Shown in pieces: positions 1-11,555 of a DNA stretch of 64,000 bases. The number at the start of each line of letters is the position of its first letter. Positions within the stretch are counted from its first letter, which is position 1. The position numbers were made by a program, and so were the translations under genes. Source of the stretch: Coriolopsis trogii (Eukaryota; Basidiomycota; Agaricomycetes; Polyporales; Polyporaceae); NCBI GenBank assembly GCA_020543525.1, contig JAHYIO010000031.1:496001-560000 (forward strand). The letters are read 5' to 3'. Under the pieces are notes generated by a model, which was given only the letters and a program-made list of their open reading frames with translations, was not told where the DNA came from and searched no databases.

Positions 1-562
1 GTTCAGTTGGAGCCACAAGGCCCCGCATCTGCGCCCTCTGTACTCTCTTTCCCTTCGCAGTACGAATCTTATTGTCGCGTGCTTCACGACTTGCCCGCCT
101 TGGCAGCGCGGCCGGTGTTATACGCACCATATGGCATACTTCGGCGGCTATGTTGACAGGACGGATGATCGTCTATATCTCTTGCATCGTGTCTAGGGAG
201 ACGATGGTAATGTGATAGCAAATACATGATCGACGCACCACTCACACAAGCTGTACATGCACGATATGCGCGAGGCATTCCTCACAAGTCATGCCATGGC
301 CTCTGCAAAGGTGGGATTGGGTCTCTTACTACGCGTCTGCGCGGAGTCAAGAAGCCAGCACCGAGGTCCGGAGAAAAGCGCACACCGTCGAGTGGTGAAA
401 GGCAATCTTGTTTACCGCAACGTAGGCGCATACACTTATAGGGACCTTCAATCGTGTTCAAGAGCATGCCTTGGTCGCGGATCCAGTACCTCAGTGCCCG
501 TTTGACAGGGCTGATGAATATGTGGAAGCAGCAATGATAGGATAGTGGAATATATAAGACGA
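1..562. other. gene-free flank downstream of the MPC gene
   Basis: No reading frame here looks like a conserved protein. The stretch lies beyond the stop of the minus-strand pyruvate carrier gene and should include its 3' untranslated region. A TATATAAG string near 550 sits on the wrong side of the only gene nearby. Confidence 0.5.
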
Positions 563-1291
563 TTAAGCTGCGCTAGTGGTCGGACCTGCCTTCTGTGTCG
601 AGGGAGGCGCTGCGATAGAGGGAGTTGCCACGCCAAAATATTTCGCAACAGGATCCTGCTGCGTCTTCTTGTAACTGTCATGAAATGTGAGTTGAGCAAC
701 TAGGCGGTCAACCGAACGAGATGAAGTGCTACGCACTACCAAATGCGGCCCAACTGACCCAATCCGGTGCATCCAACGAAGAAGTTGACCTGCGCAGTTG
801 TCAAGGTTTGGCCGAGAAATGAGTAAAATGAATGACGCACAGCGGCCAAACTGTAGTTGATGGGCGTGATGACCAAGGAGTAGCGGACCCAGATGAACCC
901 TGTTGCAGTCAGAGCTGTCCCACACGTGTAAGCCTCGATTGTCCTCGCCCATTAATTTGAGAGGACGCACCGAGGTTTTGCGATGCACTCAGCTTCTCTG
1001 CTGGGCGGGAAAGGTCCTTGAGACCTGCAGCGACCAAGCACCATTTCATGAGCGGCGCCCAGAAAAAGACCGTCTTCGGGCCTGTTCACGCCATTCCAGC
1101 AGGAGTAAGCGGGAAGATGCGTTGTTGTATCATGAGCAGAAGAGCAGAATGAGCAGTCCAGAGCATGGCGGGGTCGAGGCGGATACGGTCAGACGCAAAT
1201 GGGCGGAAGAGGGCGAGGTGACCGCACCTGCTGGGTGGTTTATGAACGACTGGAACTTGGAAGCCCCTGCTGATGTTGCTGCTCCAGACAT
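563..1291 (-). CDS. mpc2: mitochondrial pyruvate carrier subunit (MPC2-like)
   Basis: This is a subunit of the inner-membrane carrier that brings pyruvate into mitochondria. I read five exons on the minus strand: 1228-1291, 971-1081, 841-914, 737-789 and 563-674. They join in frame to 137 residues, the usual MPC length. Family blocks in order are GPKTVFFWAP (about residue 22), RPAEKLSASQNLAL (about 46), TGFIWVRYSLVI (about 62), NYSLAAVNFFVG and QLGRIWYY (about 97), then a Ser/Thr/Ala/Pro-rich tail. Two to three short membrane helices fit the family. The start ATG at 1291 leads directly into MSGAATSAG and SKFQSFINHPAG. Every splice site is GT-AG; introns are 51 to 62 bp except the first, at 146 bp. 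The last acceptor was chosen because it gives IWYYKKTQQ rather than an early stop. MPC2 rather than MPC1 is the better fit by the residues after GPKT. Confidence 0.9.
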
Positions 1292-3688
1292 CCTGTTGAT
1301 GAAGTTGCGTACGTCTAGTGGTTGTAGAGGATGATGAGGGCGAGGAGAAGAGTCGGACGAGAACAGTGGTAGGCGCAGAGCAGGATAGCGGAGGAGAGCG
1401 GGCGAGTCAGTGGGGCGATTTCTGCGGACGTCGCACGTGAGCGAGACGCTCATACCACCAGTGACTCAGGATCGCACTATGATAAAGTACTCGCATTGGC
1501 ACTTGGCAGCCTCGAGCCCAACCCGGGCCAACCGTCAGGTCGTCGTCAATGGCATCGCGTCAACTCTCGACGTCGACCCCAACGTGAACCTTCTCTTAAC
1601 TCCATGCATAGCTGCTGTTCACATATGGAGGGAAAATCACAGATGAACTCTATACCTTCGTATCCAGTGTCCGTCGATCTACCGGGTGACTCCTCGCATG
1701 TACCCACTCATATACGCCTAGGAGGCATGACGCTCTCAACCGCTACTTCTGGTGAGTCCCCTATAGCAATGGCTCTTGAGAAGGATTGCGAACGACGTGC
1801 GACTGAGACAACCCTAGGCATCGATCATAATGCTATCGAGGAGCATATTGTACCGTCACGCTGAGTGCTCTTTTGCGTATGCCGTATCCTGTATCTCACG
1901 GACGCAGTCCTTGGCTCCAGGGTACTGAGTGACGACAAGTGGTCGTCATGGCCGAGCCACGTTGAGCCCCGCCGACAATATATGGCACCTTGCTCTCTTC
2001 AGTGCGAGGTTGTTGGACAGTCTGTCTCGTTTGCTATGCGGCGCTGAATCCAACTTGAGTCCTTTCAGGCGGGTGACAAGTGTTTGAACCCCCGCACAAG
2101 CCGCACTAAGCTCCGGGGACAATAGCAGGTAGCACCATACGCCCGCTGCGGGTCATCATCGCAGTCGATTGCAACCGTCGTTGCAGTCATGAGCCACGTC
2201 TCTTCACAGTGGACGTCCCTGCCGAAGACCTGCCAGTTTGAACTCTTGACGGCCGAATGGTGAGTCGTTTCTTGCGAGTAAGCATCCTTCCATACGATGC
2301 GCTCTGTCCTGCTCAACATGACAGCTGCCCATGACGACATACTCATAGAGAGTTCTGCCAACCAGCGGGCTCGTATACTTTACGCCGTGGGCGATGCGGT
2401 CGTCGCCATTTGCCGGGTCATTGATGTGCATGCCCGACAAGCCCATGTCTGATACTGAACATGAACCGCGACATATCCGTCGCCAGCGTGATTCGCGCAT
2501 ATTGATGCTACCGTTTCTACAATTCAGTGAGTGCACATATGCGATGTCAACGCTTGGTGGATACAACACTCACGCTCGGCGTTGCGCGAGGCACAAGCTC
2601 TGCTCCCGCGATTTCGTGACTGCTGACACATACCACAGCTCCAGAACTGAATAGGTTGCCTTCGTGGGGAGTCTTCATCGGAAAGGCCCTGATCATGCGC
2701 TGCATGCTTACGGTGGGACAGGTTCAGGCTCAGACCGTAGGTAGCCACCCAAATGTTCCCTGATGTTTTGCGTTCGGCCCTCTACTTACATTGGCAGCAC
2801 GAATGGTTCGTGCTTTTTCCGAGCATAGTCATATGTGGCACCCGGGCGACAGAAGGCCTCCACAACACGTAAGTGACCAGTTCCATCACTGTCATGATGC
2901 GCGAACATGAATGTCTCTGAATTTAATACTCAATAGTGGCGTTCGCACTTCTTTCGGGTCCGGGATTTCATTCCTCACGTCTCATCTGATGGCCATGCTG
3001 TCTCCCAGGCTGCATCACAGATGGTGGGCGGAGGCGTGAGACGGTCGTTCTTGCAAAACGTCATATTTGAGCCCTAGCGAAGAAGAGGAGCACTACTACG
3101 TCCGGCCTTCGGTCGCTCTCATGGGAGAAGCACGGCATCTGAAGATGCCCTCTGGTCTCGTCATCAGAACGCGAACCAGGGGTACTACGTATGCAGCGTC
3201 GGCGGAGAGTTCTCTGCCGACCGCCACCACCAGCATAACGCATCCCATCGCCATCGTACTATCACCATAACACTCCTCTCCCTCGCGGAGGGCCATCGGG
3301 GCTTCAAACGGAGGCCACTTTCACACTGACACAGTGCCACCGGGGACGGTGGCATGCTCGCCATCCCGCGAAGGTTCCGGGACATGTCAATCTACCTACG
3401 GCACTAAGACCGCGATAGCTCGAGGATCTTCCCAGCGCTCGCGCCCCTGGCCTGTCCCTGGCCCGCGGAAGCTGAATCTTGTCTGACGGGTGCAGTCCAG
3501 AAGCTGGTGTACTCGCTTGCCGTCCGGGCCCCACGCGTGTTTTCCCTGGATGCACGTCGTTGCCGCGTTGCGGCTTTGCGGGCCCCGGAGGTCGCGCGTT
3601 GGTCGGTGCCTTGGACAAATGGGACAAGGAAGGTGAGCTGTGCGGGTTCGTGAATCATGATGTGCGCTTCGGGTCAGATGGAGATGCG
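1292..3688. other. intergenic, no gene recognised
   Basis: Only short unconnected reading frames are present on both strands, with no family motif. The part next to 1292 is presumably the promoter of the pyruvate carrier gene. A short hairpin (GCCACC loop GGTGGC) lies near 3340. Confidence 0.4.
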
Positions 3689-3696
3689 TATATAAG
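3689..3696 (+). promoter_or_regulatory. TATA box with pyrimidine-rich start region, no gene assigned
   Basis: TATATAAG is followed about 50 bp later by a long CT-rich tract (about 3750-3815), the arrangement of a strong fungal promoter. No substantial reading frame begins downstream; the first ATGs, near 4048, open only very short frames. Confidence 0.45.
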
Positions 3697-5047
3697 ACGC
3701 GACAGTCGCAGGGGGAGAGAGCCCAGAGCACCACACCACACTTGTCTTCTCTTCCTCCCAGCTCTCCCAGCTCTTTACTCTCGAGCCTCGGGTCTCGCCG
3801 ATCGCTCTTCTTCCACGGTTGGCGGGCTCGAGGGCTTCCTCAGGTCGTTTGTTGACCGGAGCTCGCCGTGTACTGCTGCAGAAACACACACCCCGGCAGT
3901 CGTTGCGCTCCACCACTCGGCATCGTGGACAACCAGCGCGAGTACGCGTTGGTGGCGCGGTCGAGTCGTGGCGGCCGCAAGGATTGACCGGGTGGTGCTC
4001 CTGCATCAGACTGGGCGCTCATCGGTACGACCCTCTCCCCTCATAAAATGCGCAATGACCGGCGTACATTAGGACGAAATTCCACGTCCTGTGTGCGGCT
4101 GTCCTCAGCCTACATACTATCAGCGTAAGTATCAGCGCGGCATCGTTGGTGGTTACTTGCTTGCCCGATCTCCGCGAGCTTCTTCAGTTCCTCCTCTCAC
4201 GTTCCTCGTACAAATGCAACACATGTATACTTACTCTGCTAGTTGCCTCTGAATCACATATATGTACGCATGATCTGGTGGCAGTTGCATGCCTTGTGGC
4301 AGTAACATTCCCCTACTTTACGACATGTCTGGATGCAAACGGACCTGAGCTCCACGGTATGAGCCACGCACAAATGGCCAGAAACTCGACGAGACCCTGT
4401 TCGTGCTTCCTCGACACTGTGACGATATGGGGACCTTCTCAGTTGGCCGGCGCGATTCATCTCCTGGGAGTTCCAAGCATGCATATCGACCGATCTGCTG
4501 CCAGCCTCTGAGGGCGGCACCGAGGCCAGCTCCGGTAACGTCTGTGCCTCTGTCCAAGCTGTGTACGTTTTGTGTCGCTTCTCCGGGTCCGATGTCATCT
4601 TCCGTTCTATGCGTTGTCCTCTTCGAGGCTCGTTGGGGAAGGTATCATATGGAAAGCCGCTTCCAGAGCTCCGAACTTGAAGAAGGTTTCAGTGCCTCCC
4701 TTTTCGTACTGTACTATTCATTAGAAGAGGTCCCGGAGACGGTTTGAGAGACGGGCTTATAGTGCATGGCACATCTACGTTCCTTGCCTTCCACTGGCAA
4801 GTACATACTGTCTCAATACTCAGACTGCAGTCGAATCTCGGCGACGCGGGAGTCGGGAGTCGACAAGGCTGGAATAACGGTCCTGATCGGTCCGGAGATG
4901 CCAGCTGACGTAAGTAGCTTTCCCACCACGTGCAGACGCTTGACACGCATCGCGTCGGCAGCGACTCGAAGGCATGTCGAGCAGCTCCCCAACGTTGAGC
5001 TCGTCTTTCACGATCACGCTCGTGGCGACCACCCTCACCGTCGTAAG
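3697..5047 (+). other. possible spliced leader or non-coding transcript
   Basis: Downstream of the TATA box at 3689 there is a consensus intron, donor GTAAGT at 4125 and acceptor TTCTTCAG ending at 4187, 63 bp long, the usual size here. No long coding frame goes with it. It could be a non-coding RNA, the long 5' leader of the next gene at 5048, or the remains of a lost gene. Confidence 0.3.
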
Positions 5048-5857
5048 ATGGCGGACTACCATGTGGACGATGCGACACTCCAGAACATCATCGAACCCAT
5101 ACTCTCCTTCCTCTCCTCTGTCCTCCCCGCTCCAGCCATGACAATCGTTGAGCCCCTCATCACTTACTCCCTAGCCGTCCTCGCCGCCCTCTTCAAGTTC
5201 GCCTACACCCTCACGTCTTCACAAAACTGGGACTCGCAGAAGATCTTGCCCCCACTCATCACCCTCCTCATGGCATACCTCGCGCTCGTCAGCTTCTATC
5301 GGACGACGGGATGGATGATCCGCACGACGTTCTGGTTTGTGAAGTGGGGCGGGATCCTCGCAGCGCTGGCGGCGGGGGCAGGATACTTCATGGGCAACGC
5401 GAATGCAGGAGACGGCGACGGCCTCGGTGCGTTCAACGCGAACGGCGGGCTCCTGTCCATGCTCGGGAGCACGCTGCTCGGGATGCTCAACGAGGACAAG
5501 ACCCCTCCCGCACGCTCGCGCTCGACGCGGAGCCCGCGCCCGAAGACGCGCGCGCAGGCGAAGAAGGCGGGGGAGAGGCCGAAGGCTTGGGAGAACTGGG
5601 ACAAGCACAAAGACTGGCAGTATGATGCGAACGCGGCGGCCCGGGACGACGCGGCGCGGGCGAACGAGGACGTGCAGGAGGTGGTGCAGAAGGTGGCTGG
5701 GTTTGTGCAGGACGCGCTCGGGAGCGGGTGGTGGGAGACGGTCAAGAAGGCGGCTGGAGGCAGCGGGCTGTTCGGGACGACGGGTGAGGATTCGGCTGAA
5801 GGGTCTCAATCGCAGCGAAGGAAACAGGATGCGAAGGGCCGAGGAAGCTCGCGATGA
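5048..5857 (+). CDS. apq12: Apq12-like nuclear pore assembly and biogenesis protein
   Basis: This is a single-exon gene of 269 residues. Apq12 proteins sit in the nuclear envelope and ER membrane and are needed for nuclear pore assembly and lipid homeostasis. The N-terminal half has three hydrophobic stretches, at about residues 33-53, 66-85 and 95-112. The pattern around NWDSQKILPPL and YRTTGWMIRTTFWFVKWGG is what fungal Apq12-type proteins show. After the membrane part comes a Gly/Asn/Asp-rich linker, a basic stretch rich in Arg, Ser and Pro (about 155-185), then a Trp-containing amphipathic tail (WENWDKHKDW and GSGWWETVKKA). The start at 5048 (MADYHVDD) is preferred over an upstream in-frame ATG at 4766 because the extra 94 residues look like untranslated sequence. 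The family call rests on memory of the pattern and is good but not certain. Confidence 0.75.
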   Translation: MADYHVDDATLQNIIEPILSFLSSVLPAPAMTIVEPLITYSLAVLAALFKFAYTLTSSQNWDSQKILPPLITLLMAYLALVSFYRTTGWMIRTTFWFVKWGGILAALAAGAGYFMGNANAGDGDGLGAFNANGGLLSMLGSTLLGMLNEDKTPPARSRSTRSPRPKTRAQAKKAGERPKAWENWDKHKDWQYDANAAARDDAARANEDVQEVVQKVAGFVQDALGSGWWETVKKAAGGSGLFGTTGEDSAEGSQSQRRKQDAKGRGSSR

Positions 5858-7518
5858 TCTTTGATGTTTGGGTTGAGTGTCTTGGATAGAGTATCTGATA
5901 TGTGAGTATTTGTGCGTCGTTTCGTCTGCATGAGTGCTGACGGTCGCGAGCAGTGTATCTGTATCATTTGAGCGCAACTATTTATTGGAATTCAGATGCA
6001 CTTCCGTTGTGTCATTGTAGGCTTCCCTACACTTGTGTCATGCCCATGGCTGGCCGAGATTGGGCTGTAGCGGATGCATCGGAACGAGCAACGAAAAAGA
6101 GGGCTCAATTGAGGATGCAAATAGCCGAAGATGCTGCGACCAGTCTGTATCGTAGGTACGCATTGCTTGCGGACAAGTACGTTTGCTTGTTGCGGTCATC
6201 CCCTCCACCAATCTATGTATTGTGCTGATAGTCAGTACAAGTGCATTTGCATTGCCCGTCCACCGTTATGCCGACGAAATGGTTCGCATCTCCACAACCA
6301 CGCACGATGCACCGTTTGTTCGCCATGGCACGCTTCCGCCCGGGCGTGTCGGGACGAGCGTTGAAAGGAAGGATATCTGGCGACATGCACAGAGCCGAGG
6401 ATACCGCGACGATCTATCTTGTGATGTATAGATTGCGTTGTATACAACAATGCAGAGTGAGTGCATGATGTATTGCAGGACGTCCCATCTGTCTATCTAT
6501 GTATGTGCTGACCAGCATCCTTAGTGTATCCGCGTCGATTGTGCATACCTATGGAACTGTCTGACGCACACAAAGTCCGTCGCTTCCTCACAGGAATATA
6601 TAGCAACTGAGGCCGGTCGCATCTCGACAGGCACCTGGATAGACTTTACGCCGGGCTTCCGCGCTACGGAAGCTCAGTATAGATATTTAGGTATCCAGCA
6701 CGCTTTGGGTGCCCAACACGCTGTCAGGTTTGTGCATCTGACGGGAACGCTGTTGACATGTCCACACAAGTGAGACTGATAACGATGGTGGACTTGGGCG
6801 GCACGCGGAAAGCACACGCTCGACTGACGGAGGACTGTATGCTCCGAGTATAATCAACGAGCGTCGAGAGTACAACTATTGCAGTGCTGTCGGACGCTAT
6901 CACAGTGAGCAAACGATTCTGTTGGTATGGCTTTACTGAGTGCCTCCGTTTGAACAGCGTTCGGGTGACAGCTGTGTCAGTCCGTTGTCGATGTGGACAG
7001 ACGCCAACCGGACGCATTGGTGGACTGCTCCTGGTGGTGGATACTGCCATCGTCGTTGCACAGTTGGTGCTCGCGGCGCTGAGACACCCACGAACGCACC
7101 TTCATGTGGAGATGTTCATCGCTCAAGCTGGCACATGGTCGCCGAATGCCCGAAGGACGTCGGGGAAACTCATGGCGCTCTTGTGGAGGCTGGTGTTCCC
7201 ATCCACTGACAGCCTGAGGCGATGTGAATGCTTCCACCGAGCTGGGAGGGGCGCTTGTGTCGGTCATCCCGCTGACCGGGGCGTGATCAACTTCGCAGCT
7301 CTCGACCGCCGCCACCAGTCCAGAATGTCACGTCTCTCCGCTCCTTTTGGCTAACTTCCCTGTGACCTCTCGTGACACCCGGCGTCGTTTCGGGCAGTGC
7401 CACCGCGATCAATTCCCCTGCCTTCTAACTCCGCCCGACGGAAATGGGGGTTTCGACCGTTGCTAGCCAATCAGCTCTGGACATTCAACAGGCCGACACG
7501 CGCCGTCCAATTCAGTGC
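5858..7518. other. intergenic, no gene recognised
   Basis: This is the 3' flank of the Apq12-like gene and the distal promoter of the next gene. Reading frames are short and show no family motif on either strand. Confidence 0.4.
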
Positions 7519-7525
7519 TATATAT
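7519..7525 (+). promoter_or_regulatory. TATA box of the 7707 gene
   Basis: TATATAT lies about 190 bp before the start codon and is followed by a CT-rich leader (about 7600-7700), the normal layout for a well-expressed fungal gene. Confidence 0.55.
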
Positions 7526-7706
7526 GGGTGTGGGTTTTCTCTTACGTTCGTGCAACAAATACGGCCAAATAGTGAGGTGTTAAATGGCCCAGAGGTACCT
7601 CTCCTTAGCTTTCCCTTCAACCCCTCCCATCTCGACCGTGGTCCTCTCCACTCCGTCTTTGCCTCTTGACGCACCCCGCCCCCCTCACACATCAACTCCT
7701 TCTACC

Positions 7707-8402
7707 ATGGCTCTCAAGAGGAAGTTCTCTGATGAGTTCGACGACGCTGCTCCTACCGTAAGTCACACCGCGTCTCGCTTGTTCCCGTCACGCGTCTAAC
7801 TCGATCGCGCAGAACGGGAAGCAGGCGAAGCTTGTCCCCTTCCCCAACTCCTCAGACCTTGACTCCGACGTAGCTATGTCTGATGCCTCCATCTCTGAAC
7901 TCGAGCCCCTCTCCATTCCCGCTCACCACTTCCACGTCCGCCTCCCCTCCGACGCCAGCTACGCGTCTTCCTCCGCTTCGGACTCCCCGCGTCACTCCCG
8001 TAAGTAGCGTGTCAAATCGCTTGACGACTCTCTTTGAACGCATGTTCCCCGTTTGCTCAGCCTTCTACCCAGTATTCGACCTCTACCCCTCCGACACCGA
8101 CAGCTACATGAGCATCGCTGCCCACGGCCTTCCCGACTCGTCACTCTATGCCCCCCAGAAGCCCGTCGGTCTTATTCAGCCCAAGAACAACGGCTTCACT
8201 CACCACGGGTAAGTATTTCTGATGATATGCGCAGGTACATCCGCGTGGTATATGACATGCCGCTGATACTTCCTCCCCCAGTCAAAACTGCACACAGATC
8301 CCCAAGCTTCGTATGGCGTGTTCCGCTGGACCGAACGGACGACGCTCAATGTGGGCCCACTGCGAAGAATGTGGCGCAATCGAGATGGTCGACAGTGACT
8401 GA
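7707..8402 (+). CDS. conserved basidiomycete protein of unknown function, Cys-rich C-terminus
   Basis: Four exons (7707-7757, 7813-7999, 8061-8208 and 8282-8402) join in frame to 168 residues, with GT-AG introns of 55, 61 and 73 bp. The protein opens MALKRKFSDEF, a basic then acidic start that could act as a nuclear signal. A Ser/Asp-rich middle follows (SDLDSDVAMSDAS, SYASSSASDSPRHS). Then comes a more ordered part with DLYPSDTDSYMS and the C-terminal block CTQIPKLRMACSAGPNGRR followed by MWAHCEECGAIEMVDSD. I recognise this C-terminal block as one that recurs in mushroom-forming fungi, but know no function for it. The cysteines (C, C, C-x2-C) could bind a metal, which is inference. The sequence after the stop is CT-rich and looks like a 3' untranslated region. 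Confidence 0.82.
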
Positions 8403-10133
8403 TTTCCAGCTCGACCAGAACGCATCTATGGCGACAAACTTCCCCTCTTCCTTTTTCGTCAACATCGGCATCGGTATGCATGAATGGTATGCTCACCAAC
8501 TGACGCATCTCTGCTTTATTCTCTCCCTCTCCTCTCTGCTTGTACAACATCTCTATGGCGACAATCTCAACACCATCTGCGACACCTTATTCACAACGAC
8601 TTCGACTTCTCTACACCCGACTGCTTGCACCACCAAAACGACGGCCGACATCGACCAATCGACCCTCTTCGATCCGCCAAGACCCCCTTTCCTCCGACCT
8701 CGCCTTCGCCACCTCAACGTCTCGAATGGTCTATGCGCCGTCGCCGTCTCACTTTTGCTCTGTTTTATTCCCTTCGCATTCGCCTTTCTGCTCTTTGCTT
8801 CAGCTTCGATGTATTTATGTGTTGCCTGCCCACGGACCCTGCATCGCCCAGAAAATCCCATACTACGTTGTTCGCTGTTCTCTCCACCGCATATCGTATC
8901 GTACTCTAGAGTCATTTGCGCGCTTTCTGTAACATCATCAATGCGATGTCCTCCTGCCATAGTCATGGTGTGTCACCACTGAAGCGTTTGTGTTCAGAGG
9001 TGAGAATACGCCAGTGGCCTTGTTTGCTTGGCGAACCTCCAGAGATGGCAAATCTTGCACCCTTTCCGATTGTACGTCTCCTGGAGGCACAGCACGATTG
9101 ACCTCAAGTGGCTCCCTTGGAAGCAGTTGCTTGACGTCGTGTCCGACCGATATCAGGCTATGTATGGTACACTGTCGCAGCTCAGGGGCACTGAAGACCC
9201 GCAGTGCATACTAGGTTCTCTTGCTTTCTCGGATATATTACATACCTCGGTCTTGGTTCGCAATATCCCTATGATGAGCTCAGCTGCAGTATTCAAGGTG
9301 CGGCGGCGGCGGATGTGTTCTGCAGCGTGGTGGGCGTCGAGGGAACCATATTAAACTGAGAGGCGCAACCTCGCTCCGCCCGGTACGGCCACTATTTTCC
9401 TTGTTTGTGAGCCGCAGGGCCCACCGGCAAATTGCTGCGGTAGGTTGACTCGGAGGTCACTGTGCGAGCCTTATCCGACTGCGGAAGAGGCTTCGAAATC
9501 GATTCGTGACTTACATGGGAGCCAATGGTCGCTCACTAACGGTTGATCTATTGAGTGACTATCCGTAAGGTGTGCAAGTAGTCACGGTGGAGTCAAGCAA
9601 GGTCAAGCAGCGGGGGTAGCAGTCGTGGGAAAGGGCGGGAATCCGATGGTGGGGCGTCGCGCGTTTCCCATTCATCCTTCCATGTCAGTCTACTGTCGCT
9701 GTCAGGCACCTCCACATCGCGTAGTGTTCGTCGTAAGCTCTCGGACAACGCGCAGGCAGAGGTGGTCCTCCAGCGATCCGTGTCTCAAGGCCACGGCAAG
9801 CTTGTAAATACTCCTGTACTCGGTATACAAAAAGCATTCCTTATCATCCTGTCGTTCATGGAAGTCTACGCGGTGAGTTGCGAGTTTTGGAGGACGTAGA
9901 ATGCCTCGCATGTGCTGATGGCTGTCTCTTCCGCCGTCTCCAGCACTCCAACGGTCCACCCGACAGTAATTACAGGTAATCCATCACACCGTTTCTTCTG
10001 TGCATTGCGCATCACGGAGCTGACCCAGTGATCTACCCAGTAATAGGAAATGAAGAAAGGATCTGGAGCCATGCATACAAGCACCAGGAGACCTCGCAAC
10101 GTCGAGTCCATATTAGAGACCTCGCTCTTCAGT
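8403..10133. other. 3' flank and intergenic, no gene recognised
   Basis: The first 500 bp are rich in C and T and keep one frame open by composition only. The rest shows no coding pattern that I can support. The last stretch is the promoter of the hydrolase-like gene. Confidence 0.4.
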
Positions 10134-11555
10134 ATGACAAGTCCAACGGGACTGCACGTCTTTCACGACTCGGGGCCTCCGAGGAGACGTTCAGACTACA
10201 CCACCCTCGTCGTGCTCCACGGCTATGCATGGCATTCAGGTAAATGCAGAGCCTGATAAAACCTCGCCTCACTCGTAAACTGACAATTCCTCCTCGTAGC
10301 AAGCTTTACAAGAATCCTCCCTCTCGCCCAGGAGGAGAACGTACGCATAGTGCTCGTCAACAGGCGCGATTACCCAGGTTCCGTCCCTTATACAGCCGGC
10401 GAGCTCGCCCTCCTACCGCTCTCCACCTCCGAGCCGGTCACAGACGAGGTTGAGCTCGAGGCAAGTCGAGTCTCCATCGCGTTCTTCCTCAAACACCGCG
10501 CACTCGAGCTCCTCCGCTTCCTCACCGAGCTCGTCCGCACGCACCATACGCCGCCCGCCGATCCGGGCACGAACTCGGGCGGGATCGTCGCGCTCGGCTG
10601 GGGGCTCGGCGCGCTCTGGATGAATGCGCTGCTCGCGCATGCCAGAGCGTTCACGCACGACGACGTCGGACTCGACAGGTACCTCCGGCGCGTCGTCCTC
10701 TACGGTCAGTCACCCCTCCCGTCCCTCGCCCGCGGCAGTGACGTGTCCAGCTCACCACGAACGCGCACCACGCGCACACAGAAGGCGACAGTGCGCTGTA
10801 CGGGTACCCGCGCCCAGAACGCGACCCGTTCAACCCGCTCCTCGAGCCCGACGCGGACCTCGAAGTGAACATGGACGTGATCGGGGACTGGATCAGCGGG
10901 TACTACTCGCACGGGCGCACCGTCGACACGCTCGCCCGGCGCGCGCCCGTGCACTCGCCCCCGCCGACGCTGCGGACGATGACCCGCGCGCAGCGGAAGA
11001 GGGTGACGGAGATCGCGCCGGGCGAGCCGGGCGGCTCGGACCAGGTGTTGCTCGTGGGCGGACACCAGGCGCGGCTCTTTGCGGGCCTGTGGAAGGACGC
11101 GCTCTACCTCGCGCCTCCCCCCTCCTCCTCGTCGGGTCCTGGCCCTGCCTCTGCACCTGCCTCTCCGTCAGGCGATCATCTACGGGCGGCGGCGCAGGCG
11201 GGGGCAAGGGGCGCGCGGAACGGGTACAAGACGGGAACGGCGCTGCCCGGCGTCGAGGTGCGCGTCGTGTGGGGCGAGCGGTCGGTCTGGGAGACGACGT
11301 ACGCCGCGTGGGCGATCAGGCGCGAGGTGGAGGACGCCCGGGCGAGCGGCCGGGCGGTGCGGAGGGTGACGTTTGCGCGTGTGCGCGGCGGGAACCACTT
11401 TGTGAGTACTCGCGCGCGACGCTCTCCTCCTTTGTCTTTTCTTTCTGGAGAGCGGGTGGCTTGAACTTGGACCGTCGGTTTTGCAGGCGCATTGGGACGA
11501 CCCGGAGGGCGCGCTGCGTGCGTTCTTGGCGGATGAGAGCGAGATTGGGGGGTAG
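10134..11555 (+). CDS. alpha/beta hydrolase-like protein lacking the nucleophile serine
   Basis: Four exons (10134-10239, 10300-10704, 10782-11401 and 11487-11555) join to 399 residues. The fold is seen from the strand and oxyanion region TLVVLHGYAWHS (about 25-35), the VRIVLVNRRDYPGS segment with its Arg-Asp-Tyr-Pro turn, the nucleophile elbow GIVALGWGLGALW (about 131-143) and the C-terminal VRGGNHFAHWDDP, which holds the expected catalytic His. The elbow normally reads G-x-S-x-G; here residue 137 is Gly (codon GGG at 10602), so the protein is probably not a standard serine hydrolase. A low-complexity Ser/Pro/Gly/Ala insert lies near residues 285-310. The 3' half is very GC rich. The first ATG in good context gives MTSPTGLHVFHDSG; an in-frame ATG 28 codons upstream is possible but less likely. 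The substrate is unknown. Confidence 0.85.

Noticed and set aside
3479..4072. Plus-strand open frame of 197 codons over the orphan promoter
   Set aside because: It runs through the TATA box and CT tract of a promoter and has no conserved pattern.
5219..5977. Minus-strand open frame of 252 codons opposite the Apq12-like gene
   Set aside because: Arg/Pro-rich antisense shadow of a GC-rich exon; no promoter or family motif.
8053..8982. Long plus-strand open frame of 309 codons
   Set aside because: It overlaps two exons of the small conserved gene in another frame and continues into a CT-rich 3' region. Its openness comes from pyrimidine-rich composition, with no family pattern.
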